Assembly (NCBI GenBank): GCA_913063405.1
Contig: CAJXZB010000005.1
Span: 1 to 64,000, forward strand
Direction: 5' to 3'
Source: an uncultured Ulvibacter sp.
Lineage (GTDB): Bacteria > Bacteroidota > Bacteroidia > Flavobacteriales > Flavobacteriaceae
DNA: 64,000 nt
The translations under genes and the position numbers were made by a program. Positions 54,951 to 64,000 of this stretch are shown here, one piece after another. The stretch's first letter is position 1. Each line of letters starts with the position of its first letter. The notes under the pieces are model-generated. The model worked only from the letters and a program-made list of their open reading frames with translations, did not search any database and had not been told where the DNA came from.

Positions 54951-55108
54951 AAATAGGAATGGAGATAGCCTTAAACGGAACTATTAGATTGGTTGGAATG
55001 CTGACCCGCTAAATGACTGTTTTGTTTCGACGAACGAAGATGAAGAACAATAAAAAACCCAACTAGTTAAAAAACAAGGCCGGGTTTCATATGGTATGGA
55101 AAAGAATT

Positions 55109-56497
55109 CTATTTACTTATTTCAGTGAAGTAATGATAGAACTGCGGAATGGTTTCAATACCTTTTAAATAATTCCAAATTCCGAAATGCTCATTCGGGG
55201 AGTGTATCGCGTCACTATCTAGACCGAAGCCCATTAATATGGTTTTGCTTTTCAATTCTTTTTCGAACAATGCCACAATAGGGATACTTCCTCCACTTCG
55301 TTGTGGAATAGGAGTTTTTCCGAAGGTTGCTTCATATGCTTTCTCAGCCGCACGATATCCTAAACTATCAATAGGTGTTACACAGGCCTGACCACCATGG
55401 TGTGGGGTTACCTTTACACGAACACCTTTTGGTGCAATGCTTTCAAAATGTTTGGCAAACAGATCAGTAATCTTTTCCCAATCTTGATCTGGTACCAAAC
55501 GCATGCTAATTTTCGCAAATGCCCGACTTGCGATTACGGTTTTAGCACCTTCACCAATATATCCACCCCAAATTCCATTTACATCCAGCGTTGGGCGTAT
55601 GGAGTTTCGCTCATTGGTTGTATATCCTTCTTCACCATAAACATCGTCAATGTCGAGTGCTTTCTTGTAATTTTCTTTACTGAAAGGTGCTTCGGCCATT
55701 TTAGCTCTTTCTTCTAACGAAAGTTCTTCTACGGTATCATAAAATCCTGGAATGGTAATATGATTATTCTCATCGTGCAATGATGCGATCATTTTAGACA
55801 ATACGTTAATGGGATTTGCTACAGCACCACCATACAAACCACTATGAAGATCACGGTTTGGTCCAGTCACTTCAACTTCTACATAACTTAGCCCGCGTAA
55901 TCCCGTTGTAATAGAAGGTACGTCTGGTGCGATCATTCCAGTATCACTAATTAGAATAACATCATTGGCTAGTTTTTCCTGATTTTGTCCCACAAACCAT
56001 CCAAGACTTTCACTACCTATTTCCTCTTCACCTTCAATCATGAATTTCACGTTACAAGGCAATTGATTTGTTGCCATCATATATTCCATGGCCTTCACGT
56101 GCATATACATCTGTCCTTTGTCATCACAACTCCCACGTGCAAAAATTGCACCTTCTGGATGTAAGTCGGTCGTTTTAATTACAGGCTCGAAAGGTGGACT
56201 GTCCCATAAATCAAGAGGATCTGGAGGTTGCACATCGTAGTGACCATATACCAAAATAGTTGGAAGACTCTTGTCAATTATTTTTTCGCCATATACAATT
56301 GGGTAGCCAGGAGTTTCACATATTTCCACATGTTCACAGCCTACTTTTTCAAGACTTGCTTTAACCACTTCAGCTGTTTTTATGACATCTCCCTTATAGG
56401 CAGAATCTGCACTAATTGATGGAATTTTTAATAGTTCAATAAGTTCGTCTAGAAACCTTTCTTTGTGTTCGGTGATATACGGTTTTGCGCTCTTCAT
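55109..56497 (-). CDS. M20 family dipeptidase
   Basis: MKSAKPYITEHKERFLDELIELLKIPSISAD...ILVYGHYDVQPPDPLDLWDSPPFEP...ARGSCDDKGQMYMH...MIEGEEEIGS. Confidence 0.92.
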   Translation of the reverse strand: MKSAKPYITEHKERFLDELIELLKIPSISADSAYKGDVIKTAEVVKASLEKVGCEHVEICETPGYPIVYGEKIIDKSLPTILVYGHYDVQPPDPLDLWDSPPFEPVIKTTDLHPEGAIFARGSCDDKGQMYMHVKAMEYMMATNQLPCNVKFMIEGEEEIGSESLGWFVGQNQEKLANDVILISDTGMIAPDVPSITTGLRGLSYVEVEVTGPNRDLHSGLYGGAVANPINVLSKMIASLHDENNHITIPGFYDTVEELSLEERAKMAEAPFSKENYKKALDIDDVYGEEGYTTNERNSIRPTLDVNGIWGGYIGEGAKTVIASRAFAKISMRLVPDQDWEKITDLFAKHFESIAPKGVRVKVTPHHGGQACVTPIDSLGYRAAEKAYEATFGKTPIPQRSGGSIPIVALFEKELKSKTILMGFGLDSDAIHSPNEHFGIWNYLKGIETIPQFYHYFTEISK

Positions 56498-56590
56498 AGG
56501 ATGTTTTATTGTGGGATATCTCCTTTGCACGAGGCTTTGGAGAATGAAGATGCTAAGGTACAGAAAAGTAATAATTCTTTAAAAGGATAG

Positions 56591-56620
56591 TTTGTAAATT
56601 CTAAATCTTGTGTATATTTG
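56591..56620 (+). promoter_or_regulatory. Bacteroidota-type promoter for tRNA-Leu
   Basis: TTTG (56591-56594), 18-nt spacer, TATATTTG (56613-56620), about 10 nt before the tRNA. Confidence 0.55.
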
Positions 56621-56630
56621 CCGTCCGAAA

Positions 56631-56712
56631 GCGGGCGTGATGGAATTGGTAGACATGCTAGACTTAGGATCTAGTGCTTCACGGCGTGGGAGTTCGAGTC
56701 TCCCCGCCCGCA
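56631..56712 (+). tRNA. tRNA-Leu (anticodon TAG)
   Basis: GCGGGCG...CGCCCGC acceptor stem, anticodon arm CTAGA-CTTAGGA-TCTAG, T arm GGGAGTTCGAGTCTCCC, long variable arm. Confidence 0.93.
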
Positions 56713-56719
56713 CAAAAAG

Positions 56720-57020
56720 GAAAAGCTAACTTTGACGAGTTGGCTTTTTTCTTGTTGAATTTTTAGCTCATTTAAGCTGACATCGCGTTGGAGATTTTCA
56801 ATATTGAGAGCCAAGCGCTTAAAACGAAATTTTTTATTGGTGTCTGTGATAATTCCAGTCGGTGTGTCTGCACCGTTTCTATAATCATCTTGTTCCTTTT
56901 TCCAACGGTGGATCAATTGAGCGCCGATGCCCAACTCTCACGCTGCTTTTGTAACATTATCCTTTTCTTCTGACAACTTGACTGCATTCCGTTTGAAGGC
57001 AGCCGCGTAACTTCTTTTCG
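56720..57020 (-). pseudogene. IS3-family OrfA (IS150-like HTH) remnant with in-frame stop
   Basis: RSYAAAFKRNAVKLSEEKDNVTKAA*ELGIGAQLIHRWKKEQDDYRNGADTPTGIITDTNKKFRFKRLALNIENLQRDVSLNELKIQQE. Confidence 0.8.
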
Positions 57021-57251
57021 TTTTTCACATTTTGCTAATTTAAGTCCTAGCAATAATATCTTAACTCACTGTCCAGTCTAATATAGCAATTCCATGTTTA
57101 CCTGATTACTCCCTTTTTCTTACGTAACGAATCGAGTATTAGTAAAACGTTTATTGAGCATTTAAAAGTTGTTAAAGGTCTACTCAAGTTTCCTATATTA
57201 TTGTGCGCTCTATAATCGACTATTGAAGAATAAATTTTGTTGTTTGGGTTT

Positions 57252-57355
57252 CCAAAGGTACTCCTTTGGCAAGTGTAATTTTAACGAGAAACGAAAGTTT
57301 TCGGTAAAGTTGCAAACTTGCTCCACCTTTTTGAGCCAAAACTTTACCGCAAACT
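57252..57355. other. Two successive inverted repeats in a non-coding stretch
   Basis: CCAAAGG-TACT-CCTTTGG (57252-57269) and AGTTTTCGGTAAAGTT (57296-57311) / AACTTTACCGCAAACT (57340-57355), 15/16 complementary. Confidence 0.6.
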
Positions 57356-57543
57356 CCATATAAATATTTGGCTTAAAAACTCAGAAAAGTCAAAAGTCTT
57401 TTTAAAATTTTGGGAAAGGGATTGGGTTTGTTTTAAATTGGTTGAACTTCTTTCGATCTCTCAATCTTGTACGCAGTCTAATATAGTAAAGAAACCCAAA
57501 CTTCCTCTGTAGGGTTTTTTAACACTTAGATGTTATTATACTA

Positions 57544-58194
57544 TTGGGACGGATTAGAATTTCCAACTATTCATTTTATTCAGAACCACGTATTTTAATT
57601 ATTCAGCGTTTGAAAAAGGGAAAAATTATATATCTCCGTAATATGGTTTCAAAAAGCTGCATTAAATTAATCGACCTCTATTTTTCAAAAATTGATGATA
57701 TCCATATAATTCAAATTAACCTTGGCAGGGTTGTTTTGGATTTTAATTCTGTTACAATAGATCCGGGTGCAATTAGAAATCATTTTGAATCGATTGGCTT
57801 TGATGAGGTAGTAAACGAGAATGAGATTCTGGTTGAAAAAATTAAAGCGGCGGTTATAGAGCTTATTTGTTTTACAAATAACGCCAATTCTCTTTTACGG
57901 AATTCAGACTATATCAGTGAAAAAGTACAAGAACCTTATACTAAGATAAGTAAGACCTTTTCTCTTGAAACTGGAACTACATTAGAAAGGTATGTTATTC
58001 AATTAAAAATTGAAAGGGCAAAACAGCTTATTTTAGAAAATGAATATTCCCTGAGTGAAGTTGCTTATATGCTTGGTTATAGCAGCGTACAATATTTAAG
58101 TGGTCAGTTTAAAAAAATTACTGGTCATACTGTTTCTCAATTCATACATAGTAAAGAATCAAAGAGAGTGTTATTAACTGAACTTACAAACTAA
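57544..58194 (+). CDS. AraC-type regulator with HMA-like N-terminal domain (true start probably downstream)
   Basis: MVSKSCIKLIDLYFSKIDDIHIIQINLGRVVLD... and ERAKQLILENEYSLSEVAYMLGYSSVQYLSGQFKKITGHTVSQF. Confidence 0.85.
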   Translation: MGRIRISNYSFYSEPRILIIQRLKKGKIIYLRNMVSKSCIKLIDLYFSKIDDIHIIQINLGRVVLDFNSVTIDPGAIRNHFESIGFDEVVNENEILVEKIKAAVIELICFTNNANSLLRNSDYISEKVQEPYTKISKTFSLETGTTLERYVIQLKIERAKQLILENEYSLSEVAYMLGYSSVQYLSGQFKKITGHTVSQFIHSKESKRVLLTELTN

Positions 58195-58221
58195 ATAACA
58201 TAATCACTTTCAGTTTAATCT

Positions 58222-58243
58222 TAGAGAATTCACTTATTCTCTA
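58222..58243. other. Perfect hairpin TAGAGAAT-TCACTT-ATTCTCTA
   Basis: 8-bp stem, 6-nt loop between the AraC gene and the PqqD-like gene. Confidence 0.6.
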
Positions 58244-58390
58244 CCTCAAGGATAGTTGGTTTAGATCAATTTCTTCCTATTGTAAGTTGTTCTACGTTAT
58301 AATAATTGCCTCTACAAAATCTTATAACATATTCACTAAATAGTGTAAACTATTGAGGATCTTCTAACGTTTTAATAAAAAAAATTATAT

Positions 58391-58630
58391 ATGAAAATAC
58401 GAAATAATGTCGCATTAAGTGATTCAGGGTTCTTATTCAACCCATCATCAGGAGATTCATATTCATTAAATGAAACTGGGTTATTCATTGTTCATTGCCT
58501 TCAAAATAATAAGTCTGAAGATGAGATAATCAAAGAAGTTACAAAAGAATATATGATCGAGAAAGGTTCCTTTGAAAAGGATTTTTACGACTTCAAAAAG
58601 CTAATGGAAAGCTTTAATTTAATCGATTAA
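58391..58630 (+). CDS. PqqD-like peptide-binding (RRE-type) protein
   Basis: MKIRNNVALSDSGFLFNPSSGDSYSLNETGLFIVHCLQNNKSEDEIIKEVTKEYMIEKGSFEKDFYDFKKLMESFNLID: PqqD-style (S)GxSYSLNxTGxxI pattern. Confidence 0.75.
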   Translation: MKIRNNVALSDSGFLFNPSSGDSYSLNETGLFIVHCLQNNKSEDEIIKEVTKEYMIEKGSFEKDFYDFKKLMESFNLID

Positions 58631-58635
58631 GACAC

Positions 58636-59685
58636 ATGTCGAAACCTAAATACACTATTGCGGTAACTGGCCTCAACGCAATCGATAGCCCTGGCCCTGG
58701 TCTTTCAGTAATAAAGGCGTTACGTGAAGCTAAAAGCTTTACTGTCCGAATTATAGGATTATCATATGAATCTCTAGAACCTGTTATTTATATGGATGAA
58801 ATGGTAGATAAGACCTACCAAGTTCCATACCCATCTGCAGGGCAAGATGTTTTATTTGATCGATTTAAGTATATAAATAGCATCGAGAATATTGATTTTC
58901 TTTTTCCAAATTTTGATGCAGAGCTATTCAACTTCATTTCCATTGAATCTAGATTTAAAGAAGAACTAGGCATTAAGATGTTTTTGCCCACTATGGATCA
59001 GTTTAACGCTAGGCATAAAGCCACTTTATACGAATTCGGATTAAAGCACAAAATTAAAGTTCCATTTGCCAAATTAGCATATAATACGAATGAGATTACT
59101 CCTGTTGCCACAGAATTTGGATTTCCATTGGTCGTTAAGGGGAAATTTTATGACGCGAAGATTGCTTATACAGTGGGTCAAGGGGTACAACATTTTAATA
59201 AAATTGCTTCTGAATGGGGCTTACCTATATTGTTACAAAAGTTTATTTATGGCACTGAAGTGAATGTCTGTGGAGTGGGTGATGGAAAAGGAAATACAAT
59301 AGGGATGATTCCAATGCGAAAACTTTACATAACAGATAAAGGAAAAGCTTGGGCTGGCATTACATTAGACAGTGATCCTTTACTGTCTATAACTAAGGAC
59401 TTAATAGCAACAACAAAATGGAAAGGTGCCTTTGAGCTTGAGTTTATTAAAACGACAGACAACGAATATTACCTATTAGAGATTAACCCTAGATTTCCTT
59501 CATGGTGTTACCTCACAGTAGGAGCTGGTCAAAATCAAGTAGAATCTTTAGTTAATTTAGGGATGGGGAAAAAGGTAAAACCCTTTATCTCCTATAAAAC
59601 AGGTAAAATGTTTATTAGATATTCTACAGATATGATTGTCGACTTAAAAAAGTTCGAACAAATTTCTACTATAGGAGAGCTATAG
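58636..59685 (+). CDS. ATP-grasp domain protein
   Basis: FGFPLVVKGKFYDAKIAYTVGQGVQHFNKIASEWGLPILLQKFIYGTEVNVCGVGD...GAFELEFIKTTDNEYYLLEINPRFPSW. Confidence 0.87.
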   Translation: MSKPKYTIAVTGLNAIDSPGPGLSVIKALREAKSFTVRIIGLSYESLEPVIYMDEMVDKTYQVPYPSAGQDVLFDRFKYINSIENIDFLFPNFDAELFNFISIESRFKEELGIKMFLPTMDQFNARHKATLYEFGLKHKIKVPFAKLAYNTNEITPVATEFGFPLVVKGKFYDAKIAYTVGQGVQHFNKIASEWGLPILLQKFIYGTEVNVCGVGDGKGNTIGMIPMRKLYITDKGKAWAGITLDSDPLLSITKDLIATTKWKGAFELEFIKTTDNEYYLLEINPRFPSWCYLTVGAGQNQVESLVNLGMGKKVKPFISYKTGKMFIRYSTDMIVDLKKFEQISTIGEL

Positions 59686-59709
59686 AAACCTAACCATAAA
59701 TAAATAAAA

Positions 59710-61071
59710 ATGAAAAATAAAAAGCGCTACGAAAGACCAATAATCAAACAACTTAACACTGGATTAATGAACAAATTCGGTACTCGAACCGAATATATGC
59801 CCGTGACACATATTGACGGAGTTCCAGTTAAGAAATTAATTGAAGATTATGGATCTCCGGTATTTGTTCTTTCTGAAAGAAAAATTAGAGAAAATTTTAA
59901 ATCTGCTAAACGTATTTTCGAAACAAGATATCCAAAAGTGCAATTTGCATGGTCTTATAAAACAAATTATCTCAATGCAGTCTGTAATGTATATCATCAA
60001 GAAGGGTCTTGGGCAGAGGTAGTTTCAATATTTGAATATAAGAAAGCTATCCAAAATGGAGTGTCTCCAAATAAAATATTGTTCAATGGTCCAGATAAGA
60101 CAAACGAGGATCTTATACTTGCCATTAAAAATGATTCTCCTATTCATATTGACCATTTAGATGAATTATATCGATTAATTGAATTGGCAGACGAGATGCA
60201 TAAAAAACCTAGAGTGGCTATTCGAGTAAATATGGATACAGGTGTATATCCTATGTGGGACCGTTTTGGATTTAATTATGAAAATGGTCAGGCTTGGGAT
60301 GCTATCAATAAAATAATGGCGTCAAACAAGTTGAATTTAATAGGTCTGCATTGCCATATCGGAACATATATGCTAGCTCCTTATGCTTATGGAGTTGCTG
60401 CGAACAAGATGGCTGATTTGGCCCTTGGAATAAAAAAGCGCTTCAATAAATCCATTACATATATTGATATGGGTGGTGGTTTTGCATCAAAAAATACATT
60501 AAAAGGTGCTGCGCAAATTGGAGCAGACATTGTTCCTGAAATTTCACAATTTGCTGAGGCCATTAGTACTTCTTTGTTAAATGCCGGCTTCGAAACAGAC
60601 GACTTGCCCTATTTGTATTTAGAAACGGGTAGAGCGTTAATTGATGATGCTGGATTTTTATTAGGATCAGTTATTTCAAATAAGCGTTTATCTGATGGAA
60701 GAAGAGCAGTTATTATGGATTTTGGAGTGAATATTTTATTTACATCGTTTTGGTATAATCACAAAATATCTCCTGCACAAAAGTTTAGCCATTATACAGA
60801 AGATTGTGTTTTGTATGGCCCTTTATGTATGAATATTGATGTAGTTCGAGAAAATATTTCATTGCCTCCACTTCAAAGTGGAGACCGTGTGGTTGTTCAT
60901 CATGTAGGAGCCTACAACATAACACAATCGATGCAATTTATTGCATTACGCCCTGCTGTAGTTATGATTGATATGGAAGGCACTCCTCATATAATCAAAT
61001 CTAGCGAGACTGTTGATGATGTGGAAAAAAATGAAAGGATGCCAAAACATTTGGAATCTTTTAAGCTATAA
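59710..61071 (+). CDS. Fold-type III PLP enzyme, LysA/diaminopimelate decarboxylase-like
   Basis: FAWSYKTNYLNAVCNVYHQEGSWAEVVS, LIGLHCHIGTYM, YIDMGGGFAS, YLETGRALIDDAG, LYGPLCMNIDVV. Confidence 0.88.
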   Translation: MKNKKRYERPIIKQLNTGLMNKFGTRTEYMPVTHIDGVPVKKLIEDYGSPVFVLSERKIRENFKSAKRIFETRYPKVQFAWSYKTNYLNAVCNVYHQEGSWAEVVSIFEYKKAIQNGVSPNKILFNGPDKTNEDLILAIKNDSPIHIDHLDELYRLIELADEMHKKPRVAIRVNMDTGVYPMWDRFGFNYENGQAWDAINKIMASNKLNLIGLHCHIGTYMLAPYAYGVAANKMADLALGIKKRFNKSITYIDMGGGFASKNTLKGAAQIGADIVPEISQFAEAISTSLLNAGFETDDLPYLYLETGRALIDDAGFLLGSVISNKRLSDGRRAVIMDFGVNILFTSFWYNHKISPAQKFSHYTEDCVLYGPLCMNIDVVRENISLPPLQSGDRVVVHHVGAYNITQSMQFIALRPAVVMIDMEGTPHIIKSSETVDDVEKNERMPKHLESFKL

Positions 61072-61123
61072 CTCTTTGGCAATGAACTACTCAAGTAAAT
61101 TTATTTGATGCTAATCTGTTTGT

Positions 61124-63307
61124 ATGCATAATAGTAAAGAGATTGTTAAACTATTTTCTACGGGTCTATTAAATAGTTATTCGCAAATTTTTTTTTCGAA
61201 TAACAAGGTATTTGCTTCCATATTACTGACTATTACTTTCTTTGATATTGGAGCAGGATTGAGTGGAATCATATCTGTTTTAATAGGTCAAATAACTGCG
61301 TTGTTATTTAATTTCAACCGAGAGTTAATTCGCGATGGGACGTACACCTATAACTCTGTGTTGGTAGGAATAGCGTTGGGGATGTTTTATGAGTTTAACC
61401 TTTCTTTCTTCATTTTAATAGTGATTACTTCTGTATTTGTTTTTTTTATAACAATATGGTTTTTAGTTTCATTTTCAAAAAAGGGAATTCCCTTTCTGAG
61501 TGTTCCTTTTTTAGTAGCTGTTTGGATTGTTATTCTTGGAGCAGATAATTTTTCTAGCTTAGCTTTAAAACAAAAAGAATTTTTTTCTCTTGCTATGTAC
61601 TTCCCATATGTCTTTGAGAAGACAACAGCAATATTTGGGTCATTACCTTTCTCAAATGCAATATATCTGTACTTACGTTCTTTAGGAGCTATATTTTTTC
61701 AATATAATGATTTGGCTGGCTTCATTATAGCTATAGGATTATTAATTAATTCAAGAATAAGTTTTGTTCTTTCTATTTTTGGTTTTTTAATTGGGTACTT
61801 GTTTTATTCTTATTTCGAAGGAGACTTTTCTCAACTTATTTATAGCTATATAGGTTTTAATTTTATTTTAACGGCCATTGCGTTGGGAGGCTTTTTTGTA
61901 GTAGCATCAAAGCGTTCTTTTCTACTTTTGTTGTTTGCTATTCCCACCATAGCATTATTGATAAGTGGATTACAAAGTATCTTTATTTTATTAAACCTTC
62001 CTCTGTACTCACTTCCTTTTAATATTGTGGTCTGTCTGTTCATTATGGCATTGCAGGCAAGAGTCAATGCCCAGAAAATACAATTAGTGACTTTCCAACA
62101 ATTTTCCATAGAGAAAAACCACTATGCCTATGTAAACCATATGGAACGATTTAGTGCGAACACCTATTCTCAAATTGGTTTGCCGATTATGGGTAGTTGG
62201 GATGTTTCGCAGGCCTATGACGGAGATGAAACCCATAAGACGGATTGGAAACACGCTTTAGATTTTGTGATTGTAGATGAAGAAAGTAAAACATTTAAAT
62301 TCCCTGGCTATGAGTTAAATGATTACTATTGTTATGATTTACCCGTTATAGCTCCAGCACATGGTACGGTAATAAAAATACTGGATGAAATTGATGATAA
62401 TAAAGTTGGAGATGTAAATTTAGAGAACAACTGGGGAAATACCGTTATAATAAAGCATAGCGATTTCCTTTACAGTAAGTTATCTCATTTAAAAAAGAAT
62501 TCATTGCAGGTAAAATTATATGATTATGTATCTAAAGGGAGCATTATTGGATATTGTGGGAACTCAGGACGTTCACCCGAACCCCATTTACATTTTCAAA
62601 TGCAAGCCACACCCTATATTGGCTCTAAAACTATATCGTATCCAATAAGTTACTATTTAACAAATCACGGGGGAAAATTCTCATTTCATTCGTTTAAGGT
62701 TCCGAAGAAAAATGAAAAAGTAAGTAATGTAGTTACTACCCCTACAATCAGAAATGCGTTTTCCTTTATTTCTGGAAAAACCCTTGAATTTGAAGTAATT
62801 TCAAACAAGAAGGCATATCATGTAACATGGGAAATTGTACTAACAGATACAAATAAAACCTACCTCTATTGTAAAAAAACAAATTCCATAGCTTATTTCG
62901 TAAATAACGGTACTATGTTTTACTTTACCGATTTTTATGGTGATAAAAGTTCATTTCTACATTATTTTTACTTAGGTCTTTATAAGGTTTTATTGGGATA
63001 TTATCAGGATTTAGAATTAAAAGATAGTGTGATGATTTCCTCTGTTTTCCATCCAGTGATAAAAGCAATTCATGATCTAACAGCACCATTTTTTCATTAT
63101 TGTAAAGGAGATTACCAACTACAATATATAAGTGCTGATGAAGTTTGTAATCCTTCCGTAGTTTCATTCAACACACAGTGTGTTGGAGTAATATTTAAGA
63201 AAGAAATCTCTAAAATTTCATATAATTTTACTATAGAAAATGATCAGATAGCAACAATTAAAATTAAAGATAATAACACCTTAATAAGCGCAAGATGTAT
63301 AAATTAA
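61124..63307 (+). CDS. Fusion of urea-transporter-family membrane domain and M23 peptidase domain
   Basis: N-terminal UT-like LLNSYSQIFFSNNKVFASILLTITFFDIGAGLSGIISVLIGQITA...DGTYTYNSVLVGIALG; C-terminal M23 DWKHALDFVIVD...APAHGTVIKIL...WGNTVIIKHSDFLYSKLSHL...GYCGNSGRSPEPHLHFQM. Confidence 0.85.
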   Translation: MHNSKEIVKLFSTGLLNSYSQIFFSNNKVFASILLTITFFDIGAGLSGIISVLIGQITALLFNFNRELIRDGTYTYNSVLVGIALGMFYEFNLSFFILIVITSVFVFFITIWFLVSFSKKGIPFLSVPFLVAVWIVILGADNFSSLALKQKEFFSLAMYFPYVFEKTTAIFGSLPFSNAIYLYLRSLGAIFFQYNDLAGFIIAIGLLINSRISFVLSIFGFLIGYLFYSYFEGDFSQLIYSYIGFNFILTAIALGGFFVVASKRSFLLLLFAIPTIALLISGLQSIFILLNLPLYSLPFNIVVCLFIMALQARVNAQKIQLVTFQQFSIEKNHYAYVNHMERFSANTYSQIGLPIMGSWDVSQAYDGDETHKTDWKHALDFVIVDEESKTFKFPGYELNDYYCYDLPVIAPAHGTVIKILDEIDDNKVGDVNLENNWGNTVIIKHSDFLYSKLSHLKKNSLQVKLYDYVSKGSIIGYCGNSGRSPEPHLHFQMQATPYIGSKTISYPISYYLTNHGGKFSFHSFKVPKKNEKVSNVVTTPTIRNAFSFISGKTLEFEVISNKKAYHVTWEIVLTDTNKTYLYCKKTNSIAYFVNNGTMFYFTDFYGDKSSFLHYFYLGLYKVLLGYYQDLELKDSVMISSVFHPVIKAIHDLTAPFFHYCKGDYQLQYISADEVCNPSVVSFNTQCVGVIFKKEISKISYNFTIENDQIATIKIKDNNTLISARCIN

Positions 63308-64000
63308 TTAATTATACTTTTTTGATTCTTAGCACTTTGTGTGCCTATTCACAAGGTTCGCTAAAAGAGGTAGATAGCATTAGTTACAGACTTTACGAAG
63401 AAAAACAATGGGAACGTTTAGTACAATATGATAAAGAGATTATAGATAACAAATTCGACTATTACTATTATAATATACGAATTGGAATCGCTAATTTTCA
63501 AATAAAAAATTACGATGAATCAATCTCTTTTTTTGAAAAAGCATTGCGAAATAATGATAAAAGTATGCTCGCAAAAGAATATCTTTTCTGGAGCTATTTT
63601 TATTTAAAAAAACGAAAGAAAGCAAGAAAATACTATAATATGTTGGATGCTAAAACTAAAAAAAGCATGGCCTATCAACCGAGGAAATTATTAGATTATA
63701 TATATATGGAAGGAGGAAATACTTTTCAAAAAAACAACAATAAAAATCAGGGCGATATACAATATTTTAATGTAGGCTTACATCACAAAATATCAAGTCA
63801 ATTTAATATATATCACGCGTATTATTTTAACAAACAACCGTTAGAATACAGTAGTTATAGACAGCAGAGATATTTTTTGAAACCAAGCATATGGTTAAAA
63901 AATAATTATAAAATGAGCTTGGGAATAAGCCAAGTTAGATTAAAAAGCACAATTGACTATGAAAGTACAGGAGCCTATAATCATGCAAATGATACAGTAA
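63295..64000 (+). CDS. TPR-containing (YaiO-like) secreted/outer-membrane protein, partial at window edge
   Basis: Own translation MYKLINYTFLILSTLCAYSQGSLKEVDSISYRLYEEKQWERLVQYDKEIIDNKFDYYYYNIRIGIANFQIKNYDESISFFEKALRN...; start overlaps the previous stop; not in ORF track because it is incomplete. Confidence 0.75.
   Translation, partial: MYKLINYTFLILSTLCAYSQGSLKEVDSISYRLYEEKQWERLVQYDKEIIDNKFDYYYYNIRIGIANFQIKNYDESISFFEKALRNNDKSMLAKEYLFWSYFYLKKRKKARKYYNMLDAKTKKSMAYQPRKLLDYIYMEGGNTFQKNNNKNQGDIQYFNVGLHHKISSQFNIYHAYYFNKQPLEYSSYRQQRYFLKPSIWLKNNYKMSLGISQVRLKSTIDYESTGAYNHANDTV

Overview
The window comes from a Flavobacteriia-type Bacteroidota chromosome: AT-rich, with T9SS/gliding C-terminal domains, PorP/SprF, BlaI/M56 pairs and TAnnTTTG-like promoters. 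Main contents: (i) the 5' part of a giant DUF11/thrombospondin-type-3-like surface protein; (ii) a two-component operon whose H-NOX sensor gene is broken; (iii) a 10.7-26 kb catabolic block that reads as a collagen-type glycopeptide / hydroxyproline / hydroxylysine locus. It has a GH63-like glucosidase, a kinase-M23-phospholyase fusion, a decayed lacZ, an S37-like prolyl peptidase, an M24 peptidase and the complete four-enzyme 4-hydroxyproline pathway with an AraC regulator; (iv) ordinary housekeeping genes (hemW, ruvC, DUF4230, DUF4260, GT2); (v) a blaI-blaR1 operon split by a 4.6 kb insertion bounded by 21-bp TG..CA inverted repeats. Removing the insertion restores the blaR1 frame exactly. 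The insertion carries a T9SS adhesin + PorP/SprF pair; (vi) a stretch rich in pseudogenes and gene fragments; (vii) a tRNA-Leu(TAG) followed by an IS3 remnant and an unusual cluster: AraC, PqqD-like, ATP-grasp, LysA-like decarboxylase, urea transporter-M23 fusion, TPR protein. At least nine genes carry nonsense, frameshift or truncation lesions. Product calls come from recognising protein motifs by eye; no database search was run.
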